From: Spirochaeta cellobiosiphila DSM 17781
Lineage (GTDB): Bacteria > Spirochaetota > Spirochaetia > DSM-17781
Reading direction: 5' to 3'
DNA length: 64,000 bases
NCBI RefSeq assembly: GCF_000426705.1
Contig: NZ_KE384554.1
Span: 292,825-356,824 of the forward strand
Below the pieces are notes generated by a model. That model saw only the letters and a program-made list of their open reading frames with translations. It was not told the DNA's origin and did not search any database. The position numbers and the translations under genes are program-made. Of this stretch, positions 7,805 through 15,700 are shown in pieces. The stretch's first letter is position 1. Every line of letters starts with the position of its first letter.

Positions 7805-9106
7805 CTAGTCTATTTGAACAAGATTTGTTCCAAAGGATTCTTTTCCATAGTTTTCTAAAATTGTAAGAGTAGACGTATTTAAATCAAAACTTGCAAGAAT
7901 GTTATTTAAATATGGGTCTTTACCTGTAAAAATAAGGGAATTACTTTCGACGACTATTTCATCAACTTGGTAAACATCATTTAAAATATTATTACTATAA
8001 GAATTATCTGTTAATGAAATTTTCTTTATCCCTGTGTTTGTTGCAATGAAAGCTTCACTATTAAATACAAGAAAATCGTTGTAATCAGCGGAATCGCCGT
8101 TCCAGCCTGCTGGACAAAATGATTTTACATTACTTTCTAAATCTATAGACTCTTCATCAAAAACAATAACTCCTGAATCATTTGCGACATATGTTTTATT
8201 ATCGCCATATGAAATTATATCTTGTTGGCTAAGTGAAATTCCAGATGAATCAGTATATGGAGAGTAGCTTAAACCATCAGATGATAACAATATCTTATCT
8301 TTATATAATTTATTATCTGATCCAAGGAAAGACCCATAACCAAATGTATCTGGGGTAATTGTACTTAAACGTCCTTTAGAAGTAAATATTTTCCAAGGCT
8401 TGCATGAATCCTCATATAAAATATTACCATTTCTGTCTGCTAAGAATGTCGGCTTGTTACATGTTACAGAATACTCATATAGTAATGATAATTCAGCATT
8501 TTGATTATTGAAGGAAGCTTTATAGAATCCACTCTTTGATCCTTTGATATACATATAAATATTCCTATTAGCATCTTCATATAACTGTTTATAAGTTTTA
8601 TTGGGATTGTAGTCGATCATAATATCTCCATATATACTTCCTTCAGGAATCATATATGCGGTACCAGTGTTTTTATCAATAAATACTATACTATTAACAT
8701 CAATACTATATGTGGGATCATTTTGTTCAAAGATAATAGCAATGACTGTATCAAGACTAATTATACCTGTCGGATTTAAAGTAGTTGAATTACTAATAAT
8801 TTCACCATTTTCATCATAAATATCAACTACCTCAAGTTTTCCATCATCTGTGTATTTGTAAATTGTATTCTGATTGTCAGATACACTCCTAACAGTTCTT
8901 GCATCAGATGAAGAAGAGATCACAAGACTTTGAGCATTACTCAAATCTAGTCTAGAAATTATTGAACCATTTGGATCATTTGAACCATTTGGATCATTTG
9001 AACCATTTGGATCATTTGAACCATTTGGATCATTTGAACCGTCAAGAGAACAACCTCCAATAATAAACATACCTAATAATAGCATTAAAATAATCTTAGT
9101 TTTCAA
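7805..9106 (-). CDS. Cassette-borne lipoprotein with NGSNDP repeats
   Basis: 433 residues. I set the start at a TTG because AAGGAG lies 7 bases before it and the product then begins MKTKIILMLLLGMFIIGGCS, a textbook lipoprotein signal with lipobox IGGC; a longer reading would add 11 residues before the signal. Right after the lipidated cysteine come four copies of a six-residue NGSNDP-type repeat, a flexible tether. The rest (residues about 50-433) is rich in short beta-strands with repeated YKxxxD/N and DxxGxxYxxxD-like patterns, suggestive of a beta-propeller-like fold; no enzyme motif is seen. It lies between candidate attC sites D and A and looks like a single-gene integron cassette. Confidence 0.7.
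   Translation of the reverse strand: MKTKIILMLLLGMFIIGGCSLDGSNDPNGSNDPNGSNDPNGSNDPNGSIISRLDLSNAQSLVISSSSDARTVRSVSDNQNTIYKYTDDGKLEVVDIYDENGEIISNSTTLNPTGIISLDTVIAIIFEQNDPTYSIDVNSIVFIDKNTGTAYMIPEGSIYGDIMIDYNPNKTYKQLYEDANRNIYMYIKGSKSGFYKASFNNQNAELSLLYEYSVTCNKPTFLADRNGNILYEDSCKPWKIFTSKGRLSTITPDTFGYGSFLGSDNKLYKDKILLSSDGLSYSPYTDSSGISLSQQDIISYGDNKTYVANDSGVIVFDEESIDLESNVKSFCPAGWNGDSADYNDFLVFNSEAFIATNTGIKKISLTDNSYSNNILNDVYQVDEIVVESNSLIFTGKDPYLNNILASFDLNTSTLTILENYGKESFGTNLVQID
8964..9040 (-). repeat. 18-bp tandem repeat inside the lipoprotein gene
   Basis: Four identical tandem copies of an 18-bp unit (plus-strand GAACCATTTGGATCATTT) plus five bases of a fifth. Because 18 is a multiple of three, gain or loss of copies changes tether length by six residues without a frameshift. 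The copies are identical in sequence, so they are recent. Confidence 0.9.
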
Positions 9107-9171
9107 AATAGTCTCCTTGTTTCTAACTTCTTTTAACATTAGTTTGTATTTAATATTTTTAATATACCTCC

Positions 9172-9233
9172 ACAGAACGCCGACCTAAGCTGTAAAATCG
9201 TCCCAAAGCTTTGGCGTGATTTTTGAGTTGAAG
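9172..9233 (-). repeat. Candidate integron attC site D
   Basis: 62 bp. On the minus strand it runs from CTTCAAC to GGCGTTCTGT with a central hairpin AAAATC-ACGCCAAAGCTTTGGGACG-ATTTT type palindrome. The left end fits YYYAAC, but the right core GTTCTGT departs from GTTRRRY, so the site may be decayed. It lies 66 bases before the TTG start of the lipoprotein gene and shares the plus-strand AACGCCGAC start with site C. Confidence 0.45.
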
Positions 9234-9366
9234 AACGATCAGTTCTTAAATGGTCGAAGGTCTGAAAAAGATTTAGTTAGTTTCAGCAATTTGTTAGATC
9301 TCGATTCTTTCTCCATATATTAGAAAAAAAATGTAATTTGATAAATAGTATCATTACCTTTTTGTG

Positions 9367-9556
9367 TCAATAACATAAATACATTCCATTACCTTGTATT
9401 TCAATATATCCATCAGTTTCTATACTATTAATTGCTTCAACGAGATAGTTTTGATCAACAGGATTTAATATTCTTATATATGTAAATGGAACACAATTTT
9501 GATCTAATCTATGACGAACAAAATTTCTATTCTCTGCAAATCTATTTAAAATTATC
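9367..9556 (-). pseudogene. 3' fragment of an unidentified gene
   Basis: An open stretch of about 62 codons reads DKIILNRFAENRNFVRHRL... to ...IEIQGNGMYLCY and then a stop. It has no start of its own: directly upstream in the same frame is the stop of the IS3-family OrfB remnant. I read it as the tail of a cassette gene whose front was lost when the IS element arrived or decayed. No family recognised; the ETDGYIEIQGNG segment looks like a winged-helix or small beta-turn end. Confidence 0.5.
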
Positions 9557-10540
9557 TTATCTTATTTTGTTGATAACTTTCACTTTATAATCATCATAAA
9601 TTTCGCTGTGTGTCAAGGAAGTCGTCACATCTAAGAAACCTATATGATATATCAAAGTTCTGAAGAATGATTCAATATAAGGACTGTCATTCTTCACTAG
9701 GGGACGAGAGTGGGAAAGGAACATTCCCCTGTTGTCGAGCCAAACAGAGAATCTTACCCCTCTCATAGGGTTACCGTTGTCTGAGTACACCCATACCCCA
9801 TTCAAATTCCTCTTGGTTTTCAGGAGGCGAAATAACCTTCTAGCAACTCCTCTGATTCTGATTCGTGGATCATTCATCCAACTATCTCACAGCTCCAATC
9901 ATCAACAGGACCTGTAGCCTTAAACTCAGGTGGTATATAAAGCGTTCTGGCTAGATGATCGTTACCTCGATGGTTCAGCATTCCCGCGGACCTTAAAACT
10001 CGGTAGAACGGCCTCGCACTAGCAATATAAACTCCTTCCTCAGCAAGTCCTGTAACTATTTCAGTGGGAGCAATATCTCGATACTTTGAGGAAGTACAGA
10101 CTTCAAGAACATGCGGTCTTTCTTGTTCGCGCAAAGCTGTGGAGTTGGCTTTTTGACTACCTTTGCGTCTATCAACAGGATCTTCTTTCCACCTCCTATA
10201 GGTGCGAAGGTGGATCCCTATTGCATCACAAGCAAAAGTCAAACATGCTCCTTCTTCTAGGGCTTTATCAATGATCGCAGCCATCTCAGAAAGAGCTTCA
10301 TCTTTTCTATCTGGCTCCTTCTGGTCTTTCTTCTGGCGGTTGCTGTTACTTAATGCACAATCATCTATTTGAAAGAACCATTGTTCATATGGACTTTCCA
10401 GTTGTATATCATTGCAACTGTAATTCCATACTCTGTTGCCAAATTGGATGCTGACCGGCTTGTATGTGGCATCATCTTTTTCAGGATTGCATTCCTAAAC
10501 TGTGCACTGTATCTTTGCCTACTCCCTCCATGATATAACT
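9557..10540 (-). pseudogene. IS3-family element remnant (OrfA and OrfB, broken)
   Basis: Minus strand, degraded. From about 10540 to 10370 an OrfA piece reads RYSAQFRNAILKKMM... and NLATEYGITVAMIYNWK, the helix-turn-helix of IS3-family OrfA, then stops. 9874-10284 reads as the front of OrfB (IHLRTYRRWKED, the family's R-T-Y-x-R-W; FYRVLRSAGMLNHRG; the truncated DDWSCEIVG, where the normal W-S-W-D-I-T block and the first catalytic Asp should be). 9557-9877 continues with VYSDNGNPMRG, holding the second catalytic Asp, and SRPLVKNDSPYIESFFRTL, holding the final Glu. About 40-60 residues between the two parts are deleted, so it cannot transpose on its own. I could not define the terminal repeats. 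The element sits between candidate attC sites E and D. Confidence 0.8.
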
Positions 10541-10692
10541 CAAATCATGTGACAACTATCTTGGCACAACGCGGTTCACCCACTTTTCCACTGTTCAGTC
10601 CTTTGTTTTGTTCTCTATAGTCTATGAGATACTAACAACAAAACACATTCATATATCTTGGAGCAAAATTCAATCAAGGGTTGTATTAATAG
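10541..10692. other. Intergenic stretch with no recognisable gene
   Basis: Between the IS3-family remnant and candidate attC site E. I see only short open stretches and no promoter or hairpin that I would defend; part of it may be the outer end of the insertion sequence. Confidence 0.5.
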
Positions 10693-10809
10693 TAGATAAC
10701 GTGAATTTAACAAGCTGGATAGTCACGAAGTGCTGGCCTGGACTTTACATTAACACGTAGCAGCATAGAACATACAAAAATACGGACAGATTTAAATATT
10801 TGTTATCTA
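10693..10809 (-). repeat. Candidate integron attC site E
   Basis: A 117-bp element whose ends are a perfect 8-bp inverted repeat, TAGATAAC / GTTATCTA, containing the AAC / GTT triplets that pair in folded attC sites. Just inside, ATTTAA and TTAAAT pair again, and the middle has GTCCAGGCCAGC facing a partial complement. It begins 17 bases after the stop of the sugar dehydrogenase gene, the same spacing as site A. The GTTATCT core is not a full match to GTTRRRY, so this call rests on position and symmetry. Confidence 0.45.
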
Positions 10810-10825
10810 TCCATTTTATATCTTT

Positions 10826-11899
10826 TTAGGGTACTAACTTATATAAAAAAGTGTTTTGTTCATCTGCTATTAGGAATATTTCACCTCTATTATTTATTTC
10901 TATATCCCTAATTCGACCAATCTTATCTCTCAGGATTATTTCCTCTTTAATAAATTTTTTATCTTCTCTATACAATACTGATAAATATTTAAATTTTAAA
11001 GAAGCTACTAATAATTGATTATTCCATTGAGGAAATGCATCACCCTTGTAAAACTTAATACCCCCTACCCCAATTGATGGAACCCAAGTATAGGAAGGTT
11101 TTAAAAATCCTGGTTCCCATGCCTTTCCGTTTCCAACCTTTGTTCCATTGTAATTAGTGCCTCCCCAGGCTACTTTGTTCCAGCCATAATTTGAGCCATA
11201 GATTACAGGCCCAATAAAGTCTCCCCCCTTAGGCCCATGATTTGATATATAGATTTTATCTGTTAATGGATCAGTACTAATTCCCTGAGGATTTCTTACT
11301 CCCATTTGAAATAGCTCTGGTAGCCAATTTGCATGCTCATTATTCTTATCGTTATTAATAATTGTTCCGTCTTTCTTTATTTTTATTATGGAACCAATGG
11401 AATTTGTTCCATCTTGGGCCAGTATTCCTTCTCCTCGCTCACCAATGGTTATGTACAAATAATCATCTTTTAATTCTATGCGAGATCCAAAATGTATCGT
11501 ATTTACAGAATAGGGAGTAACTTCATATAGTAATTTTAAATTTGTTAACTTGTTTCCTTTTAACTTTGCGTAATATACAGCAGTTGTATATTTTTCATTT
11601 TTTTTAATTGTACTTGTAAGCCAAATATCATTATTCTCACTAATAACATCTAATAATCCCCCCTGACCTACATTTACTAAGGGGATATTATGATCAATTT
11701 CAATTTTTGATTCATTCTCTGTATTTATTAGGAATAATTTCCCATTTTTTTGGGTTATCAGCATAGTTGTTGGATCTATCCAGGTCATACCCCATGGATA
11801 CTCTAGACTAATGTTCAATTTTATAATATCAAGTGCTGAAATATTTACTGTAATTGTTAATGCTATGATCAGGAAGGATTTTTTTAATAATTCATTCAT
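10826..11899 (-). CDS. Exported PQQ-type glucose/sorbosone dehydrogenase-like protein
   Basis: 357 residues with a signal peptide (MNELLKKSFLIIALTITVNISA). The body is a six-bladed propeller of the glucose/sorbosone dehydrogenase family: LEYPWGMTWID at the start, YITIGERGEGILAQD near residue 150, IIKIKKDGTI, MGVRNPQGISTDP near 205, SNHGPKGGDFIG near 225 and WVPSIGVGGIKFY near 275 are all family blocks. Soluble homologues such as YliI oxidise aldoses with PQQ and calcium in the periplasm. No PQQ biosynthesis genes are in the window, so the cofactor would have to be imported or the protein may be non-enzymatic. Start ATG has AAAAGGAG 6 bases upstream. It lies between attC candidates C and E and is probably a cassette gene. 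Confidence 0.8.
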   Translation of the reverse strand: MNELLKKSFLIIALTITVNISALDIIKLNISLEYPWGMTWIDPTTMLITQKNGKLFLINTENESKIEIDHNIPLVNVGQGGLLDVISENNDIWLTSTIKKNEKYTTAVYYAKLKGNKLTNLKLLYEVTPYSVNTIHFGSRIELKDDYLYITIGERGEGILAQDGTNSIGSIIKIKKDGTIINNDKNNEHANWLPELFQMGVRNPQGISTDPLTDKIYISNHGPKGGDFIGPVIYGSNYGWNKVAWGGTNYNGTKVGNGKAWEPGFLKPSYTWVPSIGVGGIKFYKGDAFPQWNNQLLVASLKFKYLSVLYREDKKFIKEEIILRDKIGRIRDIEINNRGEIFLIADEQNTFLYKLVP

Positions 11900-12005
11900 A
11901 ATAACTCCTTTTTTAAATTCTTATCATATACACATCTTATTTCAAGTTGTTCTTCACGTAGTTCTTGCAAATTTAATCATTTTCTATTGACGGCTTAGGA
12001 TATCT

Positions 12006-12057
12006 AAATAACGCCGACGTCAACTGCCAAAGGGCAGATTGTACACCCTTGTTAGGT
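12006..12057 (-). repeat. Candidate integron attC site C
   Basis: 52 bp. On the minus strand it starts ACCTAAC (a full match to RYYYAAC) and ends GGCGTTATTT; TAAC pairs with GTTA, and the centre is the hairpin CTGCC-CTTT-GGCAG. The stop codon of the 265-residue cassette gene (TAA) lies inside the first seven bases, a common arrangement in gene cassettes. The right core GTTATTT is an imperfect GTTRRRY. Confidence 0.6.
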
Positions 12058-12849
12058 ATACTCTCTAATTCTAGGGAACCAATAATCTATGGCTTCTTCT
12101 AAATATTGGTTGCCTTCCCACCACCCCAAAGGATATCTCATATCACTTCGAGGCTTACCGTCTCCTCTTTTATTCCAATCAACAAAGGAATCAATATACG
12201 ATGGACAATCTTTTGGTTGTAGGACTCCAGAATAACCTAAAATTTCACAGAGTTGACCCCTCTCTGCGTCATTAGATTTAAGTAATTTTGAAATATTCTT
12301 CTTCAAAGTCGTAAAATTTTTTGATTCAACTGCAGCTTTCAAGATAGATAATAGAATTATATAATCTTCTTCTGTTGGTATTACAGCATCCATCTCGAGA
12401 AACTGTTCTAAGTCATAGGCCATATAGATAATATCGTCATGCCTAACCCCACCCCATTTATACTTTTCAAAACTGAATACTGAAAAATTAATATCAATTT
12501 CTTTTTCGCTGAAAAAGCCACAAGTTTTACAGAATGCAGTATGAAATTTATCAGCTCTTTCGAATTTATGATCTTTCATATGATGTAAATGAGCATATGA
12601 ACCTAGAGGAGACCTGTATTCAAGTTTCCGTGTAGATAGGCTATAAAGAAATGCATTTGCAACCGACGCTTTTGAAACCTTACTACAGACTTCAAGAGCC
12701 CATGAAACAACTTCATCATGGCTCATCGACGTTGTAGGCTTACTCAAATTGGCATCAATGAGAGTATTTTCTTCAGCTTCGGAAAACTCAGGAGATTTCC
12801 AGCCGGAAGATCCCCAGTAACTTTTCATAAGTAGTTCATGTGCATCCAT
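12052..12849 (-). CDS. Cassette-borne hypothetical protein, 265 residues
   Basis: A soluble protein that I do not recognise. The reading frame is open further upstream, but those 31 codons are translated candidate attC site B, so I start at the ATG of MDAHELLMKS: AAGGATAT lies 7 bases before it and the ATG is 15 bases from the attC right core, a typical cassette layout. Residues about 120-145 hold CKTCGFF, a lone CxxC. Later come a helical middle (ESKNFTTLKKNISKLLKS) and a C-terminal block rich in W, D, R and G (FVDWNKRGDGKPRSDMRYPL, GWWEGNQYLEEAIDYWF). It could be a DUF-type protein seen in many cassette arrays. Flanked by attC sites B and C with almost no spare DNA. Confidence 0.65.
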   Translation of the reverse strand: MDAHELLMKSYWGSSGWKSPEFSEAEENTLIDANLSKPTTSMSHDEVVSWALEVCSKVSKASVANAFLYSLSTRKLEYRSPLGSYAHLHHMKDHKFERADKFHTAFCKTCGFFSEKEIDINFSVFSFEKYKWGGVRHDDIIYMAYDLEQFLEMDAVIPTEEDYIILLSILKAAVESKNFTTLKKNISKLLKSNDAERGQLCEILGYSGVLQPKDCPSYIDSFVDWNKRGDGKPRSDMRYPLGWWEGNQYLEEAIDYWFPRIREYT

Positions 12850-12864
12850 TTCGATATCCTTACG

Positions 12865-12972
12865 ACCTAACGCCTGCCTAATCTGTTTTTCGAACATGGC
12901 GGAAATCCTGCCTGTGCAGCAGAAAAGCAGAATTTGTGCCATAGGAGAATCTGGTTCATGCGTTTGTTCTAC
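12865..12972 (-). repeat. Candidate integron attC site B
   Basis: 108 bp. On the minus strand it starts GTAGAACAAACGC and ends GGCGTTAGGT; the last seven bases GTTAGGT fit GTTRRRY exactly. Its middle, CTCCTATGGCACAAATTCTG paired with CAGGATTTCCGCCATG, is an imperfect palindrome and is clearly homologous to site A (shared TGAACCA, CTCCTATGG, CTGCTTTTC blocks). Two homologous copies 5 kb apart, each beside a gene end or start, is the strongest support for a cassette array. Confidence 0.65.
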
Positions 12973-13041
12973 CGCGATTTATTTTCAAACTTCTAGTAAT
13001 GGTAATATTTTTTGACCAATCAATTCAATTCTATCTTTCGC

Positions 13042-13580
13042 TCATGGCAAAAAACAAGAAGTTATGGCAATAACTATTTCTTTTTCTGGATATACGAAAA
13101 GAATATTTCCACCGTCACCAATGACAGCAAAGCAATTTCCTCCAAATCCTTTAATAATCCACCATAAATAACCATATGGTTTATCTCCCCATTTACTATG
13201 TTCGTTTGTACTTTCCCTAATCCGTTCAGATGAAACTATTTGGTTATTATCCCACACTCCCTCATTTAAGTACAACTCTCCTAATTTTAATAAATCCAGA
13301 GTCGTAAGAGTAAGTCCCCATCCAGCAGTATTAATTCCTACCGGATCGACAACCCAACCCGTAACATTTTTATCTTTAAGAAAAGCAAGATGCTCTTCTT
13401 TATTATTTATCCTTGTATTTTTTACTTTCTTAATTCCAAGAGGATCGAAAAGGTTTTCATTAGTAAATTCGATGAGTGTTTGGCTTGTTGCATTAACTAT
13501 TATACCCGATAGAACCTGAAGTGCTACAGTTGTATATTTGAATTTTCTACAAATATCGACTCTTAATTCTTGGAGGGATT
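13042..13580 (-). pseudogene. Serine beta-lactamase-fold hydrolase, N-terminus missing
   Basis: The minus strand is open for about 178 codons and ends at a stop at 13042. KYTTVALQVLSGIIV...LFDPLGIKK matches the middle of class C beta-lactamase/DD-peptidase-like proteins (the Y-x-N block is here K-Y-T), TAGWGLTLTTLDLLKLGELYLN is the G-G-x-x-S-T-x-x-D block with the first Gly-Gly changed to A-G, and YGYLWWI and VIGDGGNILFVYP are the C-terminal blocks (H-x-G is here D-G-G). The front, with the S-x-x-K catalytic motif, is absent and a stop precedes the fragment. It is dead or, at best, a remnant. Confidence 0.75.
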
Positions 13581-13605
13581 ACACAACTACTAGCCAATAT
13601 TAATT

Positions 13606-14712
13606 TTATTCTATTATTGAATATATTTCTGACTCTTCAATAGTTTTTGAGTAATCTCCATCTTCAAACTGCATCATACTTCCAATCCCGCTTTGGAAAA
13701 CAAATTTTATATTACTTTTTCTAACTTTTTTATCTGTATAGATCTTATTTACTAATTCATCTTTGTTAATATATGATGGTAATGAAACTGGTAGATTTAA
13801 TTTTTTGAAAAGATTAACTATACGTTTTAGATGTGTTGAGTTAATATACCCATATTTTAAAGCTAATTTGGCTTGCAGAACTAAACCTACTGCTACAGCT
13901 TCCCCATGATACATTCTATAATCACAGATTGCCTCGAGTGCTCGTCCAATAGTATGACCAAGGTTAAGTACTTGCCTTAAATTTGATTCGTGTTCATCCG
14001 CTTGAACAATGCGATATTTAATTTCACAATTTTTGTATGCAATATATTCGATAGTATCTCTATTGAGGGTAATAACTTTATCAATATTTTCTTCAAGGTA
14101 ATTAAAAAAAAGATCATCAGCAATTATTGCATGTTTTATTGTTTCAACTAGACCATTGCAAATATGTCTTTTAGAAAGAGTTTTCCACATGCTTAAATCA
14201 ATATATACTTTTTCAGGTTGGTGAAATAAACCAATTAAATTGGTTGCATGAGGTGTGTCAACAGCAGTTTTTCCACCAACAGAGGCATCAGCAGCAGCAA
14301 GTAATGTGGTAGCATAATTTATGAAAGGAATACCTCGTGCATAAGTACCTGCAACAAAACCCGCAATATCAGATACAACACCTCCACCTAATGCTATAAC
14401 ACAACTATCACGCCCAAAACCTTCTTCAATCATACGATTCTCTATATATATTTTTGTTTCACGAGTTTTCGAAATTTCACCCGCAGGAAATGATATAAAA
14501 TGAACATTGAATTGATTTTCTTTCAATTGTTCAAACAATTCTTTACCATAAATTTCAGATACCATACTATCCGTTATTAGTGCAAATTTATCTACTTTAC
14601 TAAAGCCAGCATCTTTAAGATCACAAATTAACCTTTCAAATAAATCCCAACCAACAATAATTTCATATGTGTTATCCACCTCTTTTTTTAAATCAACCTT
14701 AAATATTTTCAT
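13606..14712 (-). CDS. aroB: 3-dehydroquinate synthase family protein
   Basis: 368 residues, normal length. The NAD-binding GGGVVSDIAGFVAGTYARG block, SVGGKTAVDTP (with the catalytic Lys) and NLIGLFHQP are all present, then ETIKHAII (Glu and Lys), and LNLGHTIGRALE and MYHGEAVAVG with the two metal-ligand His. It therefore has every residue needed to turn DAHP into 3-dehydroquinate in the shikimate pathway. Related cyclases (2-deoxy-scyllo-inosose, EEVS) share this fold, so another cyclisation is possible. No other shikimate gene is near, and the gene sits beside decayed mobile DNA, so it may be a second copy or an acquired gene. Start ATG at 14712; a run of A/T and TTTTTTTAAA lies around the start with no strong ribosome site. 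Confidence 0.8.
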   Translation of the reverse strand: MKIFKVDLKKEVDNTYEIIVGWDLFERLICDLKDAGFSKVDKFALITDSMVSEIYGKELFEQLKENQFNVHFISFPAGEISKTRETKIYIENRMIEEGFGRDSCVIALGGGVVSDIAGFVAGTYARGIPFINYATTLLAAADASVGGKTAVDTPHATNLIGLFHQPEKVYIDLSMWKTLSKRHICNGLVETIKHAIIADDLFFNYLEENIDKVITLNRDTIEYIAYKNCEIKYRIVQADEHESNLRQVLNLGHTIGRALEAICDYRMYHGEAVAVGLVLQAKLALKYGYINSTHLKRIVNLFKKLNLPVSLPSYINKDELVNKIYTDKKVRKSNIKFVFQSGIGSMMQFEDGDYSKTIEESEIYSIIE

Positions 14713-14964
14713 ATCAACCTCGTTGTACTATAATTATTACATAGAACCCTTCAACTATGTAGTTCGATTATTAATATTGTCTGAAATGTTATATTATTTC
14801 AATAAATATATAAGTGATAGTGCTTTTTCTGTATAGAACCTCATACTTTAATAATCAATAGAAATATCTATGATTGGACATAATAATTTTTTTAAACATA
14901 AGTAAGGAATATTCTATTATTTCAAAGTGTTACCTATGTCTTGCCCCTTCCCTTGACCCTTCCA

Positions 14965-15678
14965 TCACAAAACCCTAACCCTCAATGACCCATATTCCCT
15001 AGTCACCGTGCCATACCTCACAACATAACAAAGCTCATACTCCCCTTCCGGAACATCCCCCTTCACAAAAGAAGTCACCTTCCCAGGAGCCACCTTCACA
15101 ATATCCAAAGCTAACTTACGCCCTTCACCATCCCTCAAAACCAAAGAATACTCCCCCTCATACTTATAGATCTTCATGTTATGCCCCAACAGCTCAAAAG
15201 GACTCCCCTTCGTTATCGAATAGCGCCCCTCATCATCAGGCAGACGCTCTCCCGTCCCATAATCAAGAATCCCAGTCAGATTCTCCATTCTCCTCTCATC
15301 CCTCTTCTTATGGAACTTGATCTTCCCTGTCACCTTCTGATTAAAGCCCTTGGCTACCTGAAGAGTCACATGAGCCTCATGCTTAGCTTCATCATAGCTC
15401 TCCCCTTCCTCACTAAAGTTCCCCTTCATCCCCAAGGAAGCCCGGAAAATTCCCGTGGACAAGGAATATCCCTTATGCAAAGACTCGGCGATCACCTCTT
15501 CATACAAACTAATTACCGCCAAAGCATCCTGCCTGGTAATAGTGGTATTCTTAGCGGCCATCCGATCAATAATATCTTCCGGATTAAGATGATCCTTGAT
15601 CACCACCTTTGCCCGGTAACCTCTGTCTTGATTGACAAAGTTCTTAAGAGTTTCATAGTACACAACTTGTTCATTCAT
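14965..15678 (-). CDS. HU-like DNA-binding protein with DUF4469-type C-terminus
   Basis: 237 residues. Residues about 1-125 fit the HU-like domain seen in Bacteroidetes and spirochaete proteins of this type (YRAKVVIKDHLNPEDIID...ISLYEEVIAESLHKGYSLSTGIFRASLGMKG), and residues about 135-237 (LTGILDYGTGERLPDDEG..., FELLGHNMKIYKYEG, LRVRVL) fit a DUF4469-like beta-domain. I start at MNEQVVYYE because AAGGAG lies 7 bases upstream; a TTG seven codons earlier has none. The coding strand is unusually rich in G and A, so its base use differs from the neighbours. Four palindromes at 22-bp spacing lie just upstream of the ribosome site, suggesting regulation of this gene, possibly by itself. Confidence 0.75.
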   Translation of the reverse strand: MNEQVVYYETLKNFVNQDRGYRAKVVIKDHLNPEDIIDRMAAKNTTITRQDALAVISLYEEVIAESLHKGYSLSTGIFRASLGMKGNFSEEGESYDEAKHEAHVTLQVAKGFNQKVTGKIKFHKKRDERRMENLTGILDYGTGERLPDDEGRYSITKGSPFELLGHNMKIYKYEGEYSLVLRDGEGRKLALDIVKVAPGKVTSFVKGDVPEGEYELCYVVRYGTVTREYGSLRVRVL

Positions 15679-15700
15679 AATAGGCTCCTTACTTTTCAAT

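Noticed and set aside
12850..12942. 31 extra N-terminal codons for the cassette protein (MAQILLFCCTG...)
   Set aside because: They are the translated attC candidate site B; the next ATG has a good ribosome site.
7184..12972. CRISPR array
   Set aside because: The repeated elements here are long, palindromic and few, with genes between them, and no cas gene is present.
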